A stretch of 64,000 nucleotides of DNA from Limnephilus marmoratus. Its lineage: Eukaryota; Arthropoda; Insecta; Trichoptera; Limnephilidae. Under the pieces are notes generated by a model. The model ran no database searches. It had not been told where the DNA came from and saw nothing but the letters and a program-made list of their open reading frames with translations. Below, in pieces: positions 63,412 through 64,000 of this stretch. The stretch lies in assembly GCA_917880885.1 (NCBI GenBank), contig OU862908.1:54705819-54769818 (forward strand), read 5' to 3'. Within the stretch, counting starts at the first letter, position 1. Each line of letters starts with the position of its first letter. Position numbers and translations under genes: made by a program.

Positions 63412-64000
63412 TTCTTCTTCTTGCGCTGTCCCAACTCATTGCCTAGGTAGGCTGTTGGGGTCGGCTCTTCTCGTTCTCAGGTTGTAATTTCTTCTGTTCT
63501 GAGTATCGCCTTCATCCAGGCCGTTTCTCTGAAGTATTTAGGAGCATTGAGTCATCCAGGAGTTCTTCGGTCTTCCTCTGGATGACTGTCGATGAAGCTC
63601 CATAGACATTGCCTGCTTCACTGTGTGGTCTGATGATCTCCGTTTTACGTGCCCATACCATCTCAACTGTCGTTCCGCCAGCTTACTGTTCATGTCTGTG
63701 AGACCCAGGCTACCACGAATGCGTGAACCATTAATCTTATCTTTTAGTGATACTCCTGCCGACCATCTGAGCATTCGCATTTCTGCTGTTTCGAGTTGCC
63801 TAGAGTAGGAGTTGTACATAGTCCAGCAATCTGAGCCATACAATATCGCGGGTCTTACAATAGTCTGGTATATCTTTCCTTTAAGTTTTATAGGCATTTT
63901 GGAGTCACACAATATTCCTGTTACGGATCTGAATTTAATCTATCCCACACCTATTCTATGAATGACATCTGCTGCACATCCTCCGTCTCTGTGGATTAGT
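63412..64000 (-). mobile_element. RTE-type LINE, RT C-terminal part, cut by window edge
   Basis: On the minus strand from the edge: HRDGGCAADVIHRIGVG, a stop, IKFRSVTGILCDSKMP, then KLKGKIYQTIVRPAILYGSD, QLETAEMRMLRWSAGVSLKD, RIRGSLGLTDMNSKLAERQL and RWYGHVKRRSSDHTV. These are standard RTE post-catalytic motifs. The 3' end is a short AAGAAGAAGAAG tail at about 63412-63422. A nonsense codon replaces the tryptophan usual before the IKFR segment. The upstream part lies outside the window. Confidence 0.82.

Larger units (their letters stand above)
36055..64000 (+). other. Shaw: downstream intron of the Shaw-type gene (end not seen)
   Basis: It begins with donor GTATGT. Nothing encoding S1-S6, the pore (TVGYG) or the C-terminal tail was recognised up to the right edge, so the rest of the window is presumably intron, at least 27.9 kb long. 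Mobile elements within it are listed separately. Confidence 0.6.

Overview
This is an AT-rich animal nuclear sequence, almost certainly from an insect. Two short exons with canonical splice sites lie in 64 kb of intron-like DNA full of decayed mobile elements. There is no bacterial gene organisation, CRISPR array or rRNA. Frequent TAGGTACCTA-like words and Helitron ends of the AAAAGCTAGT type suggest Lepidoptera, but only weakly.

The host gene is a Shaw-type (Kv3-like) voltage-gated potassium channel on the + strand. Exon 8146-8278 encodes the end of the T1 tetramerisation domain, including the complete HX5CX20CC zinc motif. Exon 35875-36054 encodes the T1-S1 linker. The junction is phase 0 and joins ...HRDTQ to TTLAILDK.... 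The intron between them is 27,596 bp. I found neither the first T1 exon upstream nor the S1-S6 exons downstream, so most of the window is Shaw intron.

Mobile-element layout. (1) 1-8145: LINE remnant with RNase H, an LTR-like promoter with a 90-bp duplication, heat-shock-element-like sites, a foldback element, a family Z copy and a 56-bp minisatellite. (2) 8279-35874: tRNA-headed SINEs sharing a 3' tail with a LINE, nested Helitrons with polypurine bodies, R1-like, RTE-like and CR1/Jockey-like LINE fragments, Penelope-like pieces with hammerhead ribozyme motifs, a solo LTR inside family Z, a minisatellite, a membrane-type open frame of unknown nature, and a hairpin MITE 265 bp before the second exon. 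(3) 36055-64000: more family Z and foldback copies, LINE 3' halves, a piggyBac-like cysteine-rich end, a 720-bp repeat present twice in inverted orientation, another Helitron, a SINE with a Leu-like tRNA core and an RTE-like LINE running off the right edge.

Three families recur and are named here for convenience. Family Z has at least ten copies, is about 330-470 bp long, has an A-rich 3' end and has strongly self-complementary 5' and 3' parts. Family Y has three copies of about 156 bp, one with a 14-bp target-site duplication. The foldback family has six copies with arms of about 100 bp. The most notable signals are the hammerhead motifs with palindromic helix III, the structured RNA ends of family Z, the SINE/LINE tail sharing and the SINE whose outer arms occur with and without a tRNA core.
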